The notes below the pieces were generated by a model that ran no database searches, was not told where the DNA came from, and saw only the letters and a program-made list of their open reading frames with translations. The position numbers and the translations under genes are program-made. From Saccharomycopsis phalli (lineage: Eukaryota > Ascomycota > Saccharomycetes > Ascoideales > Saccharomycopsidaceae), in contig CP073214.1 in the NCBI GenBank assembly GCA_020342235.1, positions 1,364,001 through 1,428,000 on the forward strand: 64,000 nucleotides of DNA, written 5' to 3'. Each line of letters opens with the position of its first letter. Within the stretch, counting starts at the first letter, position 1. Shown here one piece after another: positions 8,379 through 18,659 of this stretch.

Positions 8379-9671
8379 TCAATATATATATGGAATGATC
8401 TTGTATGGCACCGCCTTGGAATATTCCTCCCATTCTTTGCCATATTTCTCCGCACATTTGACCTCGTCACGACCCTGTCTATGGATAAGCAATCCTGCAA
8501 AGTAAAACACGTAATAATACGTCAAGATGGTCGAGAATCCAGTGGTCAAACACCATGCCCAGCTAATGGTCCAGTCGCCAAAATAGTTAATGTGCTGCGA
8601 GTATCCCCACCAGCTGTCACACAAAAGCTTCGACCCGGTCTTGGTTTGGATGAATTTGTAGCCCTTATCCTTGAGCAAACCACGCTTCCAGTTTGATTTC
8701 TGCTGATTCGATTGGTACATGATGTAGTACCCTGCGATGTTGATGGCACAAATGACCGCAATGCTCAAGTATGACAACTCGATAGGGTTCAAAGTCAAGT
8801 AACGTGCCTGCAAAGTGTAAGTGAATGGCACCAAGCTGAGATCTCCAAAGGAAAGCATGAATCCAAAGCCGTCAGTAGCGACGTCCATCATCGAAAGAAG
8901 ACCCTGCTCGTTTAAAACCCCATCAATGGAATAAATCGCCTGCAATACTGTGACAAGTATAAGCGAGCTGCTTACCCTTCCGTCGGTCCAATATTGGTGG
9001 TGGCAGCAGGACAAGTTGATGATGTACCATAGTAACAATCCTGGCTTCAACTCGCAAAAAAGCTTGACGTCAAACCCCCATACACGTGGGTTCAATTCGC
9101 GGCCAATGAACCAGTTGTAGAACAGGCTGGTTGAGTTTCCGTTGACTGAGAGTATTTTCTCCTTGGTGCCTTTCAAGTTTGGCGTCTGGAGCGGTACAAA
9201 AGAGTAGATGTAGACAAAGACCGCAAGAATTGTGGCAAAAATAATAGACACAACCGCCAAATGAAGAAAGTAATTGTACACAAACTCCAATTCAACCAAG
9301 TACCCGCCGTTCAAATAGAATCTCGATGCCATAACTGTGGCAAGAACCAAGAGTAAATTGAGTCCATTAATCTTATATGCGAGGGTCGATCCGTCCCTTA
9401 AAACCGTGCCATTGACAATTTTCCCCGGAACAATCAAATCAAGAACCACAAGCCCAAAGAACCACCCAAGATACGCCTTCCAAACCGTTATATTGAGAGC
9501 CAAATCCTGCCAATTTGCTGTCTTGAGGGCCAATGGTAAATCGGCAACAGCAACCCCACTGGCCAGGAAATGGAGTAGAACAATAAGCAATGGAAGACCC
9601 ACTGTGATGGCAAGAGCACCAAGGGGTCCTCCAAATTCCGGTGCGACGGTTTTAGGATTCAATTGTGACAT
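8379..9671 (-). CDS. ERG24: Delta(14)-sterol reductase Erg24
   Basis: Reduces the C14-C15 double bond left by Erg11 in ergosterol synthesis, using NADPH, in the ER membrane. The 430-residue product starts MSQLNPKTVAPEFGGPLGAL, like S. cerevisiae LNPRTTEFEFGGLIGAL, and is strongly hydrophobic with about eight or more membrane segments. Signatures include FIGRELNPR, DGFGFMLSFGDLSLVPFTY and LLCDSWWGYSQHINYFGDW. It ends HRQGRDEVKCAEKYGKEWEEY then KAVPYKIIPYIY. The GDLSLVPFTYTLQARYL segment and the PYKIIPYIY end fit Erg24 rather than the C24(28) reductase Erg4. A CGGGTAA site lies about 105 bp upstream. Confidence 0.97.
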   Translation of the reverse strand: MSQLNPKTVAPEFGGPLGALAITVGLPLLIVLLHFLASGVAVADLPLALKTANWQDLALNITVWKAYLGWFFGLVVLDLIVPGKIVNGTVLRDGSTLAYKINGLNLLLVLATVMASRFYLNGGYLVELEFVYNYFLHLAVVSIIFATILAVFVYIYSFVPLQTPNLKGTKEKILSVNGNSTSLFYNWFIGRELNPRVWGFDVKLFCELKPGLLLWYIINLSCCHHQYWTDGRVSSSLILVTVLQAIYSIDGVLNEQGLLSMMDVATDGFGFMLSFGDLSLVPFTYTLQARYLTLNPIELSYLSIAVICAINIAGYYIMYQSNQQKSNWKRGLLKDKGYKFIQTKTGSKLLCDSWWGYSQHINYFGDWTISWAWCLTTGFSTILTYYYVFYFAGLLIHRQGRDEVKCAEKYGKEWEEYSKAVPYKIIPYIY

Positions 9672-9774
9672 GAGAAGGAAACTAGTTTCGTACAGTCGTA
9701 TATCATAGTATGTGTCGGGAGGGTAACGAAATTTGATATTAGATCGATGGAATGCCTTGATAAATGTGACTACA

Positions 9775-9781
9775 CGGGTAA
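9775..9781. promoter_or_regulatory. CGGGTAA (Reb1-like) site upstream of ERG24
   Basis: It lies 104 bp upstream of the ERG24 ATG, in ACACGGGTAACC. Confidence 0.5.
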
Positions 9782-10430
9782 CCAGTGGTCATAATTCTCC
9801 TACTTTTGAGAATTGTGTATAGTAGACTCGTTTAACTGAATGCCGAGTGTTACACATGTATATAGTTTCAAATGTAAATAATCTGTAAGCCATGTCTAAT
9901 TAAGGTGGATAGAAGACTGTGGAAGAAACTTGTAATGTAGTGTGAAAGACTGGGCTCATGAGTGTATCGTGTTAATAAGAGACTCTTTCCGATTTGGATT
10001 ATAATACAGATTTGCTTTGAGGCTCTAAGTTGCCAAAGATGCAAATCTTGAGTTAAATTACAAAGGTTATTCCTGTTGGTTTCTTGGTTGTGAACAGGCC
10101 ATGCCGCCCAATTGTTTTAATTGCATAGCCATAGTATGCGGAAACAATTTGATTTAGTAAGTATAAGCATATACCATGGTGAATTATCGCCTGTTTTCTT
10201 TTAGAAACGGTGTTTTATGAGCGATGTTTCTCAGAATTTGCAATGCTGCCATCCAGGGTAAATGTTTCCGTCATTTAGAGTTTCAATGTTGAACATGGCA
10301 GGGTAATGCACGTCAGCACCAGGATATTTTGGTATACAGCTGTTTGACGTTTCCACATAATACTCCTTGACGGTAATTTATACTTTTGAATCAAATTAAA
10401 GATAATTATACTTCAGCCAATACTTTTGAA

Positions 10431-10512
10431 AATACTTTTGACCTACTCTTGACCTACTCTTGACCTACTCTTGACCTACTCTTGTCATACTCTTGTCATA
10501 CTCTTGTCGTAC
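10431..10512. repeat. 11-bp tandem repeat
   Basis: GACCTACTCTT and variants (GTCATACTCTT) repeat about seven times. This is one of the few tandem repeats not near a gene end. Confidence 0.85.
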
Positions 10513-11127
10513 TCTTGTGCCAATTTCTAGATATCATCCTGTTAGTAACATGCTACTCTAGTGGCGGATAAACAATTAGTAATCCTTCAGATAGCGTGTG
10601 GCTACCCAGTGAAAGTGCATCATGTACCCATGGACAATTTATACAACAGAATGATATCCCCAAAGACAAGTTGATAGTTTAGATGTGATTACAAATTCCA
10701 ACATTAGCCAAGCGGTTTAGAGGCTTAGCCAAACTAGCGAAGATCCTCAATGGAATGCACTAAAATCAACAAAGATAAGCATGCCAATCGTAGAAACGTA
10801 AACTGTCAGCGAACACGAAGACACTTTCCTGGAGTACTCATCACAGCCTCTTGATGAAGAGAGTTGCCAGAAAACAATGCCCCTGTATATGCGCCATGTG
10901 GAATTACGACATTTGGCATATTCTAAAGAGGAAACAATAAAGAGTCTAGAAAATTGCAACAAGGAAAAGTCAGGTCATGATATTCAGGGTCAAATGAGTA
11001 CATGAAACCGTAGAGTAGTAATGCATGTACGCATCCGGAATGGGACGAGAATGATGCAGGCAGGCTAAATGAATATGGTCAAAATGCAGACAGCGTATAT
11101 GCATATTATGCAGTACCGGTGGGGGCT

Positions 11128-11135
11128 TATATAAT
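11128..11135 (+). promoter_or_regulatory. TATA element of MRH4
   Basis: TATATAAT lies 71 bp upstream of the ATG at 11206. It decides the start, because a longer in-frame ATG at 11119 lies upstream of this element. Confidence 0.5.
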
Positions 11136-11205
11136 ACTCCAAGGCGATGGGTTACTTGTATACCAGACTGGGGGGTCGAAATTTTTTTTTCAGTTGACAC
11201 TCGAG

Positions 11206-12684
11206 ATGATGTTTCTACGAGGTATATCGCGATACAGTGGATCAATTCCCAAGAAAATACGTAGTGCGCCGCGGGTGCAAAAGGGGAAAAGAGATGAGGC
11301 GGCTAGTTGCCATAGATATGGAGATTTCAAGACATTGACCAAGATCGACGAGGTGAAGCCAGTCAAGAGCGCACGCGACTTTGAGAGCTTCAAAATTTTG
11401 CCACAGGTACGTGATTATTTCGTCGAGGATATCAAGAAGCACAGTCTCAAGTACCAGGATGGATACGACTCTCGGCCTGTAGTTCCCACTGAGATCCAGC
11501 AGCTTACGTACCAGCAAGTACTTACGTCCAAGGGCAAGAGTCTGGAATTGCGATTAGTGAATATTGCAGCGGAGACTGGGAGCGGGAAGACGTTGAGCTA
11601 CCTTCTTCCAATGACAAACTTTCTTGTAGAAGGGGGAGGTAGTGGGATCCGGGCGGTGATTTTGCTACCAACCAATGAATTGATTGAGCAAATGTACGAT
11701 GCCAGTGAACGCTTGAGTGCATTGGGGGTTCGTGTTCACAAGTTGAACGAGTACTGCAAGAGTTTGCCTGCAGAGCCTGTGGATGTGCTTATAACCTCAC
11801 CACAACGGTTGAACAAGTTGGCGGGCAGCAGGCTTTCTGGGGTACGCTATGTGGCTATTGACGAGGCTGATACGTTGCTCGACGAGTCTTTTTTGCCGCA
11901 TGTGATGAAGAGTCTCCGGGCGATGCCAAGGCTCGAGTTAGTTTTTTTTGTATCGTCGACGGTGTCGAAAGAGTTGCAGACGAACATTCGGACGGTTGTG
12001 GGCAATGGGAAGATGACGGAGATCCGGACGCGAAGCTTGCACAAGATCAATCCGCGGATCAGTTTCCAGATCATCGAGTGCCAGTTGAAGCCGTTCAATA
12101 ACAGTAAGTACAAGGCGTTGGCGCAGTGCGTGCACTCGATTGCCAAAGAAAATGTAGAGCAGGGTATGAAGAAGGTGCTTGTATTTGTCAATTCGAAGGA
12201 GCAGGCCAGGGAATTGTACCGACGTATAAGCGAGGACGATTATTTCCGAGGATACATGGTGACCAAGGTTACAGGAGACGACCCTGTGAGCGAACGGCTA
12301 GCGAAGGTGGCTGAATTCAACCGGGAGCTGCTGATGGAAGCACGAGACCAGGGAGAACAATCAAAAGACAGACTGGGTGAGAACACGTACATTAGTGGAA
12401 GCAATATAGTGCTTGGCGAAACTGGTCATGTGAATCGGGGTGGGATGAAGATTCTAGTTACCACTGACATATTGTCGCGGGGCATGAATTTCAGCCATAC
12501 TAGGAATGTTGTGTTGTACGACTTGCCAAAGACCTCGATTGATTTCATCAACCGGGTGGGACGGGTGGGACGAGTAGGTACTGGATACGGACGATGTCTC
12601 TTATTGGTTGACAAGAGCGAGCTGAAAAAGGGTTGGGTGCGTGGGTTAGCCAAGACTGTACGGAACCGAGTGGCCTTGTCGTGA
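11206..12684 (+). CDS. MRH4: Mitochondrial DEAD-box RNA helicase Mrh4
   Basis: Mrh4 acts in the mitochondrial matrix in assembly of the large ribosomal subunit. From the ATG at 11206 the product is 492 residues and begins MMFLRGISRYSGSIPKKIRS, a typical presequence. Helicase motifs are Q-motif PTEIQQ near 94, Walker A AETGSGKT at 122-129, and DEAD at 219-222 in YVAIDEADTLLD. The motif III position reads SST instead of SAT. Motif V is VTTDILSRGMNF and motif VI-like is INRVGRVGRVG. The divergent motif III and VI fit the Mrh4 branch rather than general DEAD-box proteins. A start at 11119 is possible but lies before the TATA element. Confidence 0.85.
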   Translation: MMFLRGISRYSGSIPKKIRSAPRVQKGKRDEAASCHRYGDFKTLTKIDEVKPVKSARDFESFKILPQVRDYFVEDIKKHSLKYQDGYDSRPVVPTEIQQLTYQQVLTSKGKSLELRLVNIAAETGSGKTLSYLLPMTNFLVEGGGSGIRAVILLPTNELIEQMYDASERLSALGVRVHKLNEYCKSLPAEPVDVLITSPQRLNKLAGSRLSGVRYVAIDEADTLLDESFLPHVMKSLRAMPRLELVFFVSSTVSKELQTNIRTVVGNGKMTEIRTRSLHKINPRISFQIIECQLKPFNNSKYKALAQCVHSIAKENVEQGMKKVLVFVNSKEQARELYRRISEDDYFRGYMVTKVTGDDPVSERLAKVAEFNRELLMEARDQGEQSKDRLGENTYISGSNIVLGETGHVNRGGMKILVTTDILSRGMNFSHTRNVVLYDLPKTSIDFINRVGRVGRVGTGYGRCLLLVDKSELKKGWVRGLAKTVRNRVALS

Positions 12685-12869
12685 GAGAATTTTGTAAATG
12701 CCCCACTTTCCATCAAGACACTGTCATTGGCTGGAGCTAGTGAGCAGCTGCTGGTGGATGCCCCGCCAGCTGCAGCAGCATGCAAGATACATGAAATGTT
12801 CTACCATGTGTACAGCCAGGCAGTCTGGGGTACCTTAGGCTGCCTGGTTCGATCACGGATTTTCAAAGG

Positions 12870-12880
12870 TATATATATAT
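12870..12880 (+). promoter_or_regulatory. TATA element overlapping an upstream in-frame ATG
   Basis: TATATATATAT runs into the ATG at 12879. That ATG therefore lies in the likely TATA box, which favours 12909 as the start of the zinc-cluster gene. Confidence 0.5.
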
Positions 12881-12908
12881 GCCCCTTGGCTTGATAAATT
12901 CTGCAAAC

Positions 12909-15032
12909 ATGCCACACAGTCAAAGTAAGATTATAAAGAACCCGCTCAATGGGTTCTCGCGCACCAGCCAGGCCTGTGACCGCTGCCGGATCAAGAAAAC
13001 CAAGTGCGACGGCCTCTTGCCCTCGTGCACCAACTGCACCAAAATCGGCTTCCGTTGCAAGACCAGCGACAAGTTGAGCCGCCGGAGCTTCCCCAAGGGA
13101 TACACCGAGTACTTGGAGCAGCGTTTGATCGAGGCCCAGGGCGGGTCCGTCGAGAAAAAGCCGCGGATTGCGTCTGGATACCCGAGCTACTGCTACGGGG
13201 ATACAGTGGTGGGCAAGAACTTGGCCAACTACCACGTCTCCAACTACGTGAATAGCGTGTTCAGCAACGTGACCACGAGCTTCGCCGGCGGATCCGAGTC
13301 CAGTGTTGCTGACGTATCGGCCAGCGTAGACCAATTGCTCTTCACCATGTTCCTCACCACGGAATGCGGCTTGGCACTAGACCAAAAGAAGACCCTGGTG
13401 TTACAGCAGTATGTCGACAACTACTTTGCCCATGCCAACGGGCTTGTTCCGATGGTGTGCCAGCAGTCGTTTTCCGCGCGACTCGACAAGTTCCAACGGC
13501 ATTTGGAGCACTTGGCAGTCCAGGACAGCCGGATGGCAGGCCACGGCACACAGCCTGTGACGGACCACGACATTTCGACCGAATTCAAGGTGCAGTTGCT
13601 CTTGGTGCTCTATTTAGGCAACATCAACTACTCGGTGCTCCTCTACAACAACTCAACCAAGTACTTCAAGTTGAACTATGACTTCCTGCTCTTGGAGAAA
13701 ATCGTCGACAGCTTGCCGTACTCCAGCTCCACAGACTTCTTGGAGGTCCACATTCTCTACTTGTACGTGTGCTTGACTCGCTCAGGCAAGTGCCCGGGCC
13801 GTTTGGTTGACAATCTCACTGCCAATTCCGCGAAAATACTCAAGACCGCTTCTCGCACTAACGAGTACTTGTACCGCTACTTGAACGGCGACAACGTCTT
13901 GGCGTACGACGCGTCCTTTGCCACGTCCTTTGTCGCCAATCTCCACCAGGAAAAACCCAAGCAAGACGTTTGTCCGCGGTATTATTGGGCACTTTACGTG
14001 TTGAACTCGGTGATGGGGATTCGCACCGGGGTATACGACTTTTTCGGCCGCTGCCCGAAGCCGGATTCCGAGCCGGAGGGCCCTGCCGCACAGTTCTTTG
14101 AGTCCGTCACCGAGTCGCTTCTCGAAGAAGACGAGCCGGAGTTGTTGTTGCTCGACTCCGCGACCCTCGTGCAGTTGCAGGACAAGTTGCGGGACCAGCT
14201 CCATTGCATGGATATGCAGCACGATGCAGACGAGCTTGCAGGCAACGTCTTGGCCCTCCAAATGAACTTGATCTACTACTACGTCGAGTTCTACACGAGC
14301 TTCAAGTTGTACATTGAAAACGACCCACGTAGTCGCGTGATGGACGCCGCAGAAAAGTTCCTCAGCTTCCTCGTGGCGTTTGACAGCAGAGACTGGAAAA
14401 TCGCCCGCCTGGCAGACGTCCACGTCAAGTCCATTGAGCAGGAGTTCATTGCTGCTACAGACCAAAAGGACCTCCGCCTGATCTTCCGCTCAATCGATTC
14501 CATCGTGGACTCCAAAATGAAGCGTCTGGACTCCAACAGCTCCTTCAAAAACGGACTTGGAGTCGTGCCTCTCGACGTGTTCTCCCACGCACTACTACTC
14601 ATGACAGTGCTCGTGGACTCAAACCCGCGGCTCGTGGCAAACACCGCAGTCGTCTTGGCGAAAAACTACGACTTGGACTTGGTGGTGTTCAAAAACTGGC
14701 TCCGAGAAGTGCAGTCACGTGTGCTCTATGCCGACCGCAAGGACTCAATGAACTCGATTGCAATGTCGCCGACTAGTTCCGTGAACTCGCTTTTCCTGAC
14801 AACGAGAGCCCGCATTGACTCAGTGCTGGACTTTGAGCCGTCGCTCTTTGACAAGGCACCGGACATGTCCATGACGTCCTTGTTCAACTGGAACAAGGTG
14901 GGGGCCAACGGCACAAATCTCAAAATGGCTGGCAACTGTGGGGGCGACGATATCCACAGCTTGGTGGAGAGTATCATATACCCAGGGGGGATGAAGAAGG
15001 AGGACGTGATGGATATTCATGACATGATTTGA
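12909..15032 (+). CDS. Zn(II)2Cys6 transcription factor of Cat8/Sip4 type
   Basis: This is a nuclear DNA-binding regulator. From ATG 12909 it has 707 residues. The zinc cluster has its six cysteines at about 23, 26, 33, 40, 43 and 50 (CDRCRIKKTKCDG, then CTNCTKIGFRC). It is followed by a linker TSDKLSRRSFPKGYTEYLE that closely matches Sip4 (SDKLSRRG, PKGYTE) and Cat8. Those factors activate gluconeogenic and glyoxylate genes after glucose exhaustion. SFC1, a classical target type, lies 4.5 kb away. The remainder is a long helical region typical of the fungal regulatory domain. It is shorter than Cat8 (about 1,400) and Sip4 (829), so the exact orthologue is left open. Confidence 0.85.
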   Translation: MPHSQSKIIKNPLNGFSRTSQACDRCRIKKTKCDGLLPSCTNCTKIGFRCKTSDKLSRRSFPKGYTEYLEQRLIEAQGGSVEKKPRIASGYPSYCYGDTVVGKNLANYHVSNYVNSVFSNVTTSFAGGSESSVADVSASVDQLLFTMFLTTECGLALDQKKTLVLQQYVDNYFAHANGLVPMVCQQSFSARLDKFQRHLEHLAVQDSRMAGHGTQPVTDHDISTEFKVQLLLVLYLGNINYSVLLYNNSTKYFKLNYDFLLLEKIVDSLPYSSSTDFLEVHILYLYVCLTRSGKCPGRLVDNLTANSAKILKTASRTNEYLYRYLNGDNVLAYDASFATSFVANLHQEKPKQDVCPRYYWALYVLNSVMGIRTGVYDFFGRCPKPDSEPEGPAAQFFESVTESLLEEDEPELLLLDSATLVQLQDKLRDQLHCMDMQHDADELAGNVLALQMNLIYYYVEFYTSFKLYIENDPRSRVMDAAEKFLSFLVAFDSRDWKIARLADVHVKSIEQEFIAATDQKDLRLIFRSIDSIVDSKMKRLDSNSSFKNGLGVVPLDVFSHALLLMTVLVDSNPRLVANTAVVLAKNYDLDLVVFKNWLREVQSRVLYADRKDSMNSIAMSPTSSVNSLFLTTRARIDSVLDFEPSLFDKAPDMSMTSLFNWNKVGANGTNLKMAGNCGGDDIHSLVESIIYPGGMKKEDVMDIHDMI

Positions 15033-15464
15033 CGATATTGTATACTATAATGGATAGGGGAAACAATGTAGTGCCGGCGACGAGCCAACCAAAAGTAATG
15101 AGAAGCACAGTAAGCTTTGGCTGGCTCTAGTGCCAAGCTTGTAAAGGTGCCAAGTCTGACCAACAAATGGTGCAAATGTGCAAGATTAAACATTACGCAG
15201 ATGACAAGCCATGCTCTAGTGAGGTTGTGTAGACAATAAGCCCTTGTTTGTCTGTATTTTACAAAGATGTGACTTGAAGTAGTGACAGCATGGTGCTGTA
15301 TACATGTACTGAGCTGTAGGATTCCATTTACCTTGGCTGGATTTGATGAATGGCTGGAAAAAGTCATTGGAAGTAGTGGTTTAGATGAAGCTGTTCTAAT
15401 GTCAATTTTGTAGCTGGATATTCGGTGTTGGGTAAATGCGAGAGTCAATGTTTGATCTGTGTTG

Positions 15465-15712
15465 TCTGATTAATCTGATTAATCTGATTAATGTGATTGG
15501 ACAATGTGCTATGATTGCTAATGTTGAAATTGTACCAGTAAGCCTACTGACAATTATATCAGCATAGCCTACGACAATTATGCCAGTATTGCTTATGTTG
15601 AAAATATACCAGCATAGCCTATGACAATTATGCCAGTATTGCTTATGTTGAAATTATACCAGCATTGCCTACTGGCAATTATACAACGTCTCTTATTAAT
15701 GTCGACAATTAT
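15465..15712. repeat. Degenerate tandem repeat 3' of the zinc-cluster gene
   Basis: Three TGATTAATC copies are followed by imperfect copies of a unit containing GCCTATGACAATTATGCCAG and ATTGCTTATGTTGAAA, with a period of roughly 30-60 bp. Confidence 0.75.
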
Positions 15713-15901
15713 ATCAGCATCCTATAGGATTCTACACGTTACTGAATGAGTAAATCCTTTTCTTTACAGCACCAAAAGAGCATCCGGGCAGTACCCTAGT
15801 GGTGAAACCGTGGCTCCTTCTGAATAAGCACACATCGGCTCTCTTGCAGATCAAGTCAAAAGCTTTTTCCAAGGGTTTCTCTCGACTCTGTTTAGTGTGC
15901 C

Positions 15902-15975
15902 ATCTTAAATGAATCTATTATACCAGCACCATCTTAAATGAATCTATTATACCAGCACCATCTTGGATAAATATC
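15902..15975. repeat. 29-bp tandem repeat, about 2.5 copies
   Basis: The unit begins CCATCTTAAATGAATCTATT and continues ATACCAGCA. Two copies are identical and the third is diverged. Confidence 0.85.
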
Positions 15976-16137
15976 ATTATACCGGTTCTCCGTGAGACAA
16001 TGGAAAATTTCTGTCCTAAAGAAGCTACACAGAAAAAGGTAACCAAAGAATGGTAAAGCTCATTGACTCAATGAGATCCGCTTCCGACCATTACAAGACG
16101 CTACGCCAAGGCTCAATTCAAGTGAACAGATACACGA

Positions 16138-16216
16138 GGGAATCACCACTGTAATCAAGGAACCACCACTGTAATCAAGGAACCACCACTGTAATCAAGG
16201 AACCACCACTACATTC
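16138..16216. repeat. 20-bp tandem repeat, about four copies
   Basis: GGAACCACCACTGTAATCAA repeats head to tail, with the last copy diverged. Confidence 0.85.
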
Positions 16217-16267
16217 AAGCCCGTGCTTCTCAGATGAAGCTTAAATTTATCAAATTCCACTCGTCTG

Positions 16268-16500
16268 TGTTGGAATAGTAGTTTCCTTTTGCTACAGCAC
16301 ATTAGGAGGAACCGTAGAATGTACTCTGGATCTAGAGTGGCTCGAGTCACCTACGACCTAGGAAAAGCTCACTGCCCCTCCAATGCCTATTTCTCTACAT
16401 TTACACCATCACTAGGGAAGTTTCATCTCTGTTTTAGAGTGTTCTTTGACAATTACATAGCCGTCGTTAGTCTTGGACGACAATGTATAAATCTCTGGAG
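16268..16500. mobile_element. LTR-like dispersed repeat (family B), copy 1, old solo-LTR fossil candidate
   Basis: It opens with TGTTGGAATA, the same start as Ty1/copia LTRs. Its 180 bp at 16321-16500 are clearly related to 54586-54760, roughly three quarters identical by eye, sharing ATTTACACCATCACTAG and GTATAAATCTCTGG. No internal coding part and no partner LTR are seen nearby. The divergence between the copies suggests an old insertion. It ends about 80 bp upstream of VPS45. Confidence 0.5.
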
Positions 16501-16536
16501 CCATATATAGACAGCCCCGAATATCACCAGCCCGGT

Positions 16537-16542
16537 CACGTG
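16537..16542. promoter_or_regulatory. CACGTG E-box upstream of VPS45
   Basis: The E-box lies 40 bp upstream of the VPS45 ATG, within GGTCACGTGCACG. Confidence 0.4.
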
Positions 16543-16582
16543 CACGCGATATATCCCCCAGCCAATCTCCCAAAACCATACC

Positions 16583-18361
16583 ATGAATCTCCTCCAGCTA
16601 GGGCATTTCTACATCAACCACCTCATCAGTGGCAAAAAGCAACCAAGCTTGTTATCAAACATCAACGTGCTTTTGCTTGATGAGCACACGACCAAGATCG
16701 TCTCGATTGTCTCGTCGCAATCGGAGCTTTTGAACCACAACATCTTCCTCATTGACAAGCTCAGCAACACGCAGCGGGACCGGTTGACAAACATGAACTG
16801 CATTGCTTTTCTCACTGCGGACGACGAGTCGATTGGATACTTGACGAGCGAGCTCAAGGACCCGAAGTACAAGCAGTACCAGGTGTACTTTTCCAACTTT
16901 TTGACCAAGTCGCAGTTGGAGAAGATTGCGGCGAGCGACGACTTGGAGGCGATCACCAACATCCAGGAGCTATTCTGGGAGTATTTGATTGTGAACCACA
17001 ACCTCTACCAGCTAGTGCTGGGCCATCAGAACCAGTTGGTGTCGCTTCTTCTTTCGCTCAAGTGGAAGCCGGTGATTGCCTATGAGCAGAATTCGAAGCA
17101 GGCGGTCAAGTTGGCAAGCGACATCCATTACGAGATGACGAGCGCCAGCTCGAACGCGTACCTGATCTTCAACTCGTTCCCAAGCCAGGATGTGCGCCCG
17201 GTACTATTGATTGCCGACCGGAAAAACGACCCAGTGACCCCGCTCTTGGTGCCGTGGACGTACCAGGCGATGATCCACGAGTACTTGACGATCCAGAACA
17301 ACGTTGTGGACTTGACCAAGTACATTTCCAGCGACGACGACGAGGTTACCAAGATCGTGCTCAATGTGGAGTCGGACAAGTTCTTTGACGACGTGCACTG
17401 TCTGAACTACGCGGAGTTGACGGACCGGATCAAGGATCTCGTGACGGACTACAAGGCGCGGACCAACAACAGCTCGAGCTTGAACTCGATCGACGAGCTC
17501 AAGACGTTTCTCCAGGAGTTCCCCGAGTTCAAGAAGCTCAGCCACAACGTCAACAAGCACATCACCATCGCCTCTGAGCTCGACAAGCACATCAAGAAGC
17601 ACAATCTCTGGAAGTGTAGCCAGGTCGAGCAGGATCTCAGTGTGGGATCAGGCTGGGACGAACATAGTGCCGATCTCCAAGGCGTTGAGTCATTCTTTGC
17701 CGAATCGAAGTCGCCGCAGCTCAAGCTCAAGTTGCTCTTGGTGTATGCGCTCAAGTACGAGAAATATCCCCAGAACAGGATCTTCCAGTTTGCTGACTCG
17801 TTGGGCGAGCTGGAGTTTGTGCGGTTTTTCCTCCGGTACTGTGGCTCTGCCAAGCGGATGCTGCCGCTGGTATTTACTCCGCTCAAGTCAAACAACTTGA
17901 TTGCCAACTTGAAGAAGCTCAGCACCTCCACCACAACGGTGAGCCGCAGCTTGCTGTCCCTTGATTTTGAGGACGAGTCCAACAACAGCGTGTACATGCA
18001 GCACCGGCCCAGATTGCTCTATACCCTCGAGAGCTTGTTCAATAACCGGCTTGAGTACAAGGCGTTGGACGGGGGTCTTTCCAACGGCCGGATCCGCGAC
18101 GTGATTGTGTACTTTATTGACGGGATCACCTATGCGGAGGCGCGGATGGTCGAGTTGTTGAACCGCAAGTATGCCGATACCGGTATCCGGATACTTGCTG
18201 GAGGCAGCTCGGTGGTGAATTCCGAGCAGTTTATTGCCAGTGTGCGTCGGTTGATGAGCCAAGGCTCGATGGGAAGTTCCCAGGCCGAGGACCGGTTGAT
18301 GGACGCCAAGTTGAGTCTTACGAGCGAGCCGGACAATTTCTTTGGTGATAATTTGTTGTGA
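16583..18361 (+). CDS. VPS45: Sec1/Munc18-family protein Vps45
   Basis: Vps45 binds the syntaxin Tlg2 and controls SNARE assembly in Golgi-to-endosome and vacuolar transport. The 592-residue product starts MNLLQLGHFYINHLISGK, like S. cerevisiae MNLFDVADFYINKIVTS. It contains family blocks YFSNFLTKSQLEKIAASDDLEA, RPVLLIADRKNDPVTPLL, PWTYQAMIHEYLTIQNN, NSVYMQHRPRL and DVIVYFIDGITYAEARMVE. The end carries GTS-like GGSSVVNSEQFIASVRRL. Length matches the 577 residues of S. cerevisiae. Residue 274 is encoded by CTG in HCxNYAEL, a position usually leucine in this family. It is the main counter-example to reading CTG as serine here. Confidence 0.96.
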   Translation: MNLLQLGHFYINHLISGKKQPSLLSNINVLLLDEHTTKIVSIVSSQSELLNHNIFLIDKLSNTQRDRLTNMNCIAFLTADDESIGYLTSELKDPKYKQYQVYFSNFLTKSQLEKIAASDDLEAITNIQELFWEYLIVNHNLYQLVLGHQNQLVSLLLSLKWKPVIAYEQNSKQAVKLASDIHYEMTSASSNAYLIFNSFPSQDVRPVLLIADRKNDPVTPLLVPWTYQAMIHEYLTIQNNVVDLTKYISSDDDEVTKIVLNVESDKFFDDVHCLNYAELTDRIKDLVTDYKARTNNSSSLNSIDELKTFLQEFPEFKKLSHNVNKHITIASELDKHIKKHNLWKCSQVEQDLSVGSGWDEHSADLQGVESFFAESKSPQLKLKLLLVYALKYEKYPQNRIFQFADSLGELEFVRFFLRYCGSAKRMLPLVFTPLKSNNLIANLKKLSTSTTTVSRSLLSLDFEDESNNSVYMQHRPRLLYTLESLFNNRLEYKALDGGLSNGRIRDVIVYFIDGITYAEARMVELLNRKYADTGIRILAGGSSVVNSEQFIASVRRLMSQGSMGSSQAEDRLMDAKLSLTSEPDNFFGDNLL

Positions 18362-18464
18362 TGGATTACAGTGACGATGTGTATGCTATTAATGATGCCG
18401 AGCAATCACGGTGCTGAATTTGCTGGCTAATGAGATGAAATCAAGCTATATAAGATACAAACGG

Positions 18465-18622
18465 ATGATGAATAAATGGTATACCAAACAGGCAATAAAC
18501 AAGATGGTATAGATACAAACGGGTGATGAATAAATGGTATACCAATCAGGCAATAAACAAAATGGTATGCCAATCAGTCAATAAACAAAATGGTATACCA
18601 ATCAGTCAATAAACAAAATGGC
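18465..18622. repeat. 28-bp tandem repeat in the VPS45 3' flank
   Basis: Copies of ATGGTATACCAATCAGTCAA followed by TAAACAAA repeat about five times, starting roughly 100 bp after the VPS45 stop. Confidence 0.88.
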
Positions 18623-18659
18623 ACAGTGCAACCGCCGACTAAGATCCCAGACCTGCTGG

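Larger units (their letters stand above)
9672..11205. other. 1.5-kb intergenic region between ERG24 and MRH4
   Basis: This is the shared promoter region of two divergent genes. I see no convincing gene: the short ORFs have no recognisable product. Features present are CGGGTAA at 9775-9781, a tandem repeat at 10431-10512 and a TATA element for MRH4. Confidence 0.6.
15033..16582. other. 1.5-kb intergenic region rich in repeats, promoter of VPS45
   Basis: No gene is recognised. It holds three different tandem repeats (15465-15712, 15902-15975, 16138-16216), an LTR-like repeat (16268-16500), then CACGTG at 16537-16542 and TATATAG at 16504-16510 just upstream of VPS45. Confidence 0.6.

Noticed and set aside
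11181-11193. Possible splice acceptor (T run then CAG) before MRH4
   Set aside because: No branch-point TACTAAC or donor is seen upstream, and the coding start follows directly. A promoter T tract is simpler.
11119-11205. Upstream extension of MRH4
   Set aside because: The ATG at 11119 lies before the TATA element, and the extra residues disrupt the presequence.
13782-14465. 227-residue reverse frame inside the zinc-cluster gene
   Set aside because: Antisense shadow. The composition follows the sense codons.
15750-15900. Further LTR-like segment (TCCTTTTCTTTACAGCACC) resembling the start of repeat family B
   Set aside because: Only about 20 bp resemble 16281-16300. Too short to call a copy.
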